A stretch of 64,000 bases of DNA, taken from the NCBI RefSeq assembly GCF_963576615.1, contig NC_088717.1:19206108-19270107 (forward strand), read 5' to 3'. A program made the translations under genes and the position numbers. The DNA comes from Watersipora subatra. Its lineage: Eukaryota; Bryozoa; Gymnolaemata; Cheilostomatida; Watersiporidae. Under the pieces are notes generated by a model. The model did not search any database and was not told where the DNA came from. It saw only the letters and a program-made list of their open reading frames with translations. This document shows, one piece after another, positions 59,817 to 64,000 of the stretch (within the stretch, counting starts at the first letter, position 1; each line of letters begins with the position of its first letter).

Positions 59817-60695
59817 GTTGGTGAATTATACCCTGGCCCTTGCTGTCTAAGCACAACACAGCATTATTTGCAGGCTGCCTTTTTTCTGTTCAGCGTCTCT
59901 CATTTCATACCTGCAAATGCTTGCCAAAAGTTGCTCCTGCAGAAATCATCTGTAGCCTCATCATTCAAATAATCACTCTAAGGTATTGTCATGAATTGAA
60001 TTGTCTCTCTACTCATGGAAGACAGTCCCAGTAAATAAAAATGTGTTGAATTCTTCAATTCAGTAAATTCTCTCCAATGCTCACAATGTTCTAATAATTT
60101 TGGTGTTAGTTCCCTAAGCCATTTTTAGCACCCAAAAATTGTTCAAAGCATTTTTTCTACCCAGCAATGGGTTTTCAAAGGATGCTACAGCACAGAGAAG
60201 CAAAAGAAAAATTTCGAATGTAATTCTGAGAAAGATTGATCAATTATATGAAGGCCAAAACAGGGATTAAAACTACATTGTACAGTCGAACTTCTATTTA
60301 TGATTGTCTTAGCGCACGAGTTTCTCAAAAAGCAATGTAATATTTGAGCAAATGCTTGTCTCTTTATCCATTGTAATTTTTATCATATAATGTTAGTTTT
60401 TTTAACATCGCAGTTTTGTGTGAGCGAAAACTAAGATGACAAAGAAAAAGGAGAAGTAAAAAGTTTAACATATAAAATAAAAAATAAACAAAACAAGTTT
60501 GTTCAACGTATACATATTTTATGTTTGTACAGATTATGCTGTCTATCTCTATCACAAACTACTTGGGCACTATATTCCTCTTGCTTTCCTGGGTCTATAC
60601 CCATATTCATCTATATTTTTGGTGAATCTTGCGACAAAAACATTTTTATTAGTTATTGCTTTATGAATTTAGTTTTTTTGTATAGAATCTATATA

Positions 60696-61597
60696 CAGTG
60701 TACCCTCAGGATACGGTTACCCTGATATACAATTTTTTTACCTTACGAAGTGGAACATGATGATTGTTTCGCGTCACCATTCGAATGTTATTTCACCATA
60801 CAAATTCAACAAAGTTTTCGTTCAAGTTCAAAATGGGCAATTGGTGTGCTTGTTACGTATGCCAAAATAACAAAGACGTTGAAATGCTGTTCGCCGAAAA
60901 CATTTTCATAACGCCTGAAAGAGACACGATGGCCAATCTTTTTCAGTTCAGCATTTCTTGGTGCAAAATAGTAATATTTTCCCTTGAAAACAAATAGCAA
61001 AGTTGGAGTTGCGATTCCTTTAAACAGGTCAGTGGTCAGACAACTTCCCTTAACCTGTTAATGAAAATCAACTTCATTACGAAAACAGCATCATTTGGGC
61101 TTTCTTACCAAATTAGGTTAAAAAAGGTTTTAATAAGATCGGCTAGCATTATGTTGAAAACGAATCTAGAAACCAACAGGTAATAAAATTTTAGCGATAG
61201 AATGTTGAAGTTCAGTAAAATAGTTAAAAATACAGAATAAAACTTAGCTTTACACGTGTGTTTAGTAAGCTAAACCTATTCAAAGTTTACGTTATACGTA
61301 CGTCTGTCTTGAAGGTAAGATCTCTCAAGGATACATACTGCACATAGTACATTGCAACGTTATATTTTAATGCAGATCATAACCACTAAATACACAAAAT
61401 ATATTAACGTTACTGTAGGTAACTATAGTTCCTAAGATTAACATACTATTTTGTTACTAGTTTTTAATATATGCAACACTTTTATCATTTTTTGATAATT
61501 ACTACTAGGGAATGTTTGCATTATACTAACTATGGTTTCTATACCCCTTCATACGATTTTTTTATCATAAACATTAAAATCGTATCCTGAGGGTACA
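60696..61597 (+). mobile_element. Family C non-autonomous DNA transposon, copy 1
   Basis: The left end CAGTGTACCCTCAGGATACG and the right end read in reverse TGTACCCTCAGGATACGATT are inverted repeats, flanked by TA-rich sequence. Internal landmarks (AAAATAACAAAGACG, AAAGTTGGAGTTGCGATTCC, GGTCAGACAACTTCCCTTAA) recur in inverted order in the copy at 62087. Length is about 900 bp with no transposase. Left TIR motif ACCTTACGAAGTGGAACATG is shared by both copies. Confidence 0.8.
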
Positions 61598-62086
61598 TTT
61601 TTTAATGAGCAAAAACAAAGGTAAGAATACTTTTTCAATACTTGCACGTGAGCTGATTGTAGTAAGGTGTGATATCATGGTGTCATTTATTAAACGTAAT
61701 ATGAGAGGAAAACTATACCAGTTACAGTTGCTATTTCACAATTAATTCTGCTTTGAGGTTTACTAAATGAATTCATAGGTCCTATTTTAAAAGATTCTTC
61801 CGTACCATTGTACTACAGATGCAGTCAATTATTTCCATGGCACTTGCTAATTCATGGCAGAAGAGTGTTCTCTGATTTTTTACACACACACACATCAAAA
61901 CAAGATTGGATCTCAAGAAACACTGATACTTGCAAAACCATAAAAATTAAAAAAAATTGTGATTTGTTTCCCAAACATGATTGGAAGGAATCATGATTGC
62001 AAGCAACGGTTTAAGTCATTTGAATTTTGTGCCAACCTCATCACAATGGTAACGTCGGCAGTTTCTATCTGTCCTAAACACAACCA

Positions 62087-63814
62087 CAGTGCACCCTCAG
62101 GTTACGATTTTGATCCCTTCCAGGGTTGGCATCGATGGTAAAAATATTGTATGTAGGGGTATGAAAACCATAGTAATTATATAATGCAAACATACCCTAG
62201 TAAAAATCATTAAAATTCTATATAAATGCTGTACATATTAAAAACTAGTAACAAAATAGTGTTAACCTTAGTAACTACAGTTACCTTCAGGAACTGTATT
62301 GTATTTAGTGGTTATGATCTGCAATAAAATGTAATATTATAATTACATTCTATGGTAATAGTATAATTCTTACCTTCACGACAGACGCACGTATAACATA
62401 AACTTAGAATTCACCTTAAAGGTTGACTTGCAACAAAATTCACATTACAGATATTTGGTATCATAAGATTCACCATGTCTTACTCTGTTGTGTTGTAGGT
62501 GCAAAATATATGGGAATGTGATTACAAGCTCTTAAAAGGAAAAAAACAAAAGTTTTATTGGCAGCCACTCGAGACCGCTGTAGTTTGGATTCGCTTTCCA
62601 AAACGGCTCAAATGGGATGTAGTTGTGAGAGATGGTTTCTGTTTACACTTTTATGCAACCTCATTCGTCGAAATATTTTCACAAATATACTTCACGTGTT
62701 CAATAAAACTATGTCTATTGTTCTTACGCATCTGTTTTATCGTCATCGTAATGCTGTCATTTTTAGCACTGATATTTTATAACTTACCGTAAAAATTCGT
62801 TAAACTTGTTAACCTTAGCTCGAAAGGAGTACATATCATTGTCTGATAATCATGGCGAGCCTGTTGATCACCTGTGATAATCGAAAAGTGCTGCAAAAAT
62901 TATTTGCGAAGTATTGGGTCACTTGATCAGATTACGACTTCACGATTAGGTGATGCCGAAACAAAACTGTAAAGTAGCGAGCATCTATATTTGATACGGG
63001 GTCTTCGGTAAAACCTGAAGTGTTTGTCATAAACTAGTTCTACGATAAGTTTTATATTGAGCTTTTTATTGGCCTTTCAATTCACGTGAGAACATCACAT
63101 CACAAGACGATAACCAAACTGTAATGATTACGTCAGAGAAACAAAGAGATTCCAATCTATGGTGGCTTTTCGTTTTTGAGCTTTTAAGAGCTTGTAATCA
63201 CATTTCCATATATTTGGCACCTACAACACAACAGAGTAAGACATGGTGAATCTTTTGATACCAAATAACTGTAATGTGAATTTTGTTGCAAGTCAACCTT
63301 TAAATATGTTTAGCTTCCTAAACACACACACTTAAAGCTAAGCTTTAGTATGTATTTTCACCTATTTTACTGAATTTTAACAAATTATCACTAAGATTTT
63401 ATCGCTTAGCAGTTTCGGGCTTTGTTTTCCCTATAACTTTTAGCGGGCCTGATTAAACTTTTTTCAAATTAATACGGCAAGAAAGCTGAAACGATGCTGT
63501 TTTCGCAATGAAGGATTTCAATTAGCAGGTTAAGAGAAGTTGTCTGACCTTTTGTTTGAAAAGATTGCAACTCCAACTTTAGTTCTAATGAGAAAGTATT
63601 ACCATTTTAAATACACATGAAAATTGTTGAACTGAAGGATATGGATCATTGTGTCTCATTCAGGTTTGTGAAAATATTTTCGCCGAACATCATTTTGGCT
63701 TCCTTGTTATTTTGATGAAAAAAGATTCATATAGTGAGGTGAAAAAATCATCATGTTTCACTTCGTAAGGTGAAAAAAATCGTATATCGGGGTATTCGTG
63801 TCCTGAGGGTGACT
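62087..63814 (-). mobile_element. Family C copy 2, inverted relative to copy 1 and split by a nested family B insertion
   Basis: It begins CAGTGCACCCTCAGGTTACG and ends at GTCCTGAGGGTGACT. The minus strand follows copy 1 closely: ACCTTACGAAGTGAAACATG, AAAATAACAAGGAAGCC, TAAAGTTGGAGTTGCAATC, GGTCAGACAACTTCTCTTAA. Removing the 888-bp nested element leaves about 840 bp, close to copy 1. Together the two copies form a large inverted repeat across about 3.1 kb. Confidence 0.8.
62416..63303. mobile_element. Family B MITE copy 2, nested in family C copy 2, TTAA-flanked
   Basis: TTAA lies at 62416-62419 and 63300-63303. The ends AGGTTGACTTGCAAC are the same on both sides (reverse complement GTTGCAAGTCAACCT on the right). 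The interior closely follows copy 1 (ATTGGGTCACTTGATCAGAT, CACGTGAGAACATCAC). It inserted after family C copy 2, so family B was active more recently than that copy. Confidence 0.88.
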
Positions 63815-64000
63815 ACTATTATTTATCAACTCAAGATCGGCAAAACACCCATTCAGTACTTCTTCATTCAACATCTTCAGTACTTAGGATTGCTAGTATT
63901 GATTAATAAAGAATGGTTTTATCACGTCAACATCAATTGTCGCCTCAATCGTGCTAAGCATTGTCTTACTAGCTAAAACTTTAGCTATTTTGTGACTATG

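Larger units (their letters stand above)
59817..64000. other. GLYR1 intron 10 (incomplete): transposon-filled
   Basis: From the presumed exon 10 donor to the window end no further GLYR1 exon was seen. The region holds two inverted family C elements, one carrying a nested family B copy, and a small end fragment near 60283 (CAGTCGAACTTCTATTTATG). The stretch 59830-60690 otherwise shows nothing recognisable. Confidence 0.6.

Overview
The window is nuclear DNA of an AT-rich animal genome. Genes are split by many GT-AG introns, there are no operons, and introns and spacers are full of tRNA-derived SINEs and short DNA transposons. Four conserved protein genes are recognisable. Their divergence from the vertebrate versions, the modest intron sizes and the repeat types suggest an invertebrate, perhaps a lophotrochozoan such as a mollusc or bryozoan. 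That placement is inference; the sequence alone does not name the species. Exons were assembled by eye from splice signals, reading frame and remembered family features. No alignment was run.

Layout. 1-6474: no gene, mostly degraded transposons and AT-rich DNA. 6475-13534 (+): RPP38, the L7Ae-type RNase P/MRP subunit, 5 exons, 329 aa. 13871-27375 (-): a ZFAND2B/AIRAPL-type gene with two AN1 zinc fingers, two UIMs and a CaaX-like end, 8 exons, 272 aa. Its fourth intron holds a 4.4-kb tandem array of 107 units of 41 bp. 27376-29644: divergent promoter region with two TATA boxes and a heat-shock-element-like palindrome. 29645-43810 (+): RPB1, the largest RNA polymerase II subunit, 32 exons, 1858 aa, complete with its heptad-repeat C-terminal domain. 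44761 to beyond 59816 (+): GLYR1/N-PAC (PWWP plus beta-hydroxyacid-dehydrogenase-like domain); the first ten coding exons are visible and the rest lies outside the window. 59817-64000: intron filled with inverted and nested transposons.

The genes are housekeeping functions: tRNA/rRNA processing, stress proteostasis, mRNA synthesis, and a nucleosome-binding factor associated with Pol II elongation. RPP38 and ZFAND2 converge tail to tail, ZFAND2 and RPB1 diverge, and RPB1 and GLYR1 run in tandem about 950 bp apart. No operon, CRISPR array, intact rRNA/tRNA gene or viral gene was found.

Most notable: (i) a stress-type promoter on ZFAND2, with an in-frame stop directly after the exon-4 donor that would give an AIRAP-like short form when the satellite-bearing intron is not spliced; (ii) RPB1 CTD exons that are exact multiples of one heptad with identical intron phase; (iii) a DNA-transposon family carrying a tRNA-like module; (iv) several non-autonomous elements with clear target-site duplications (two hAT-like, three TTAA-flanked, one long foldback with a 9-bp duplication).
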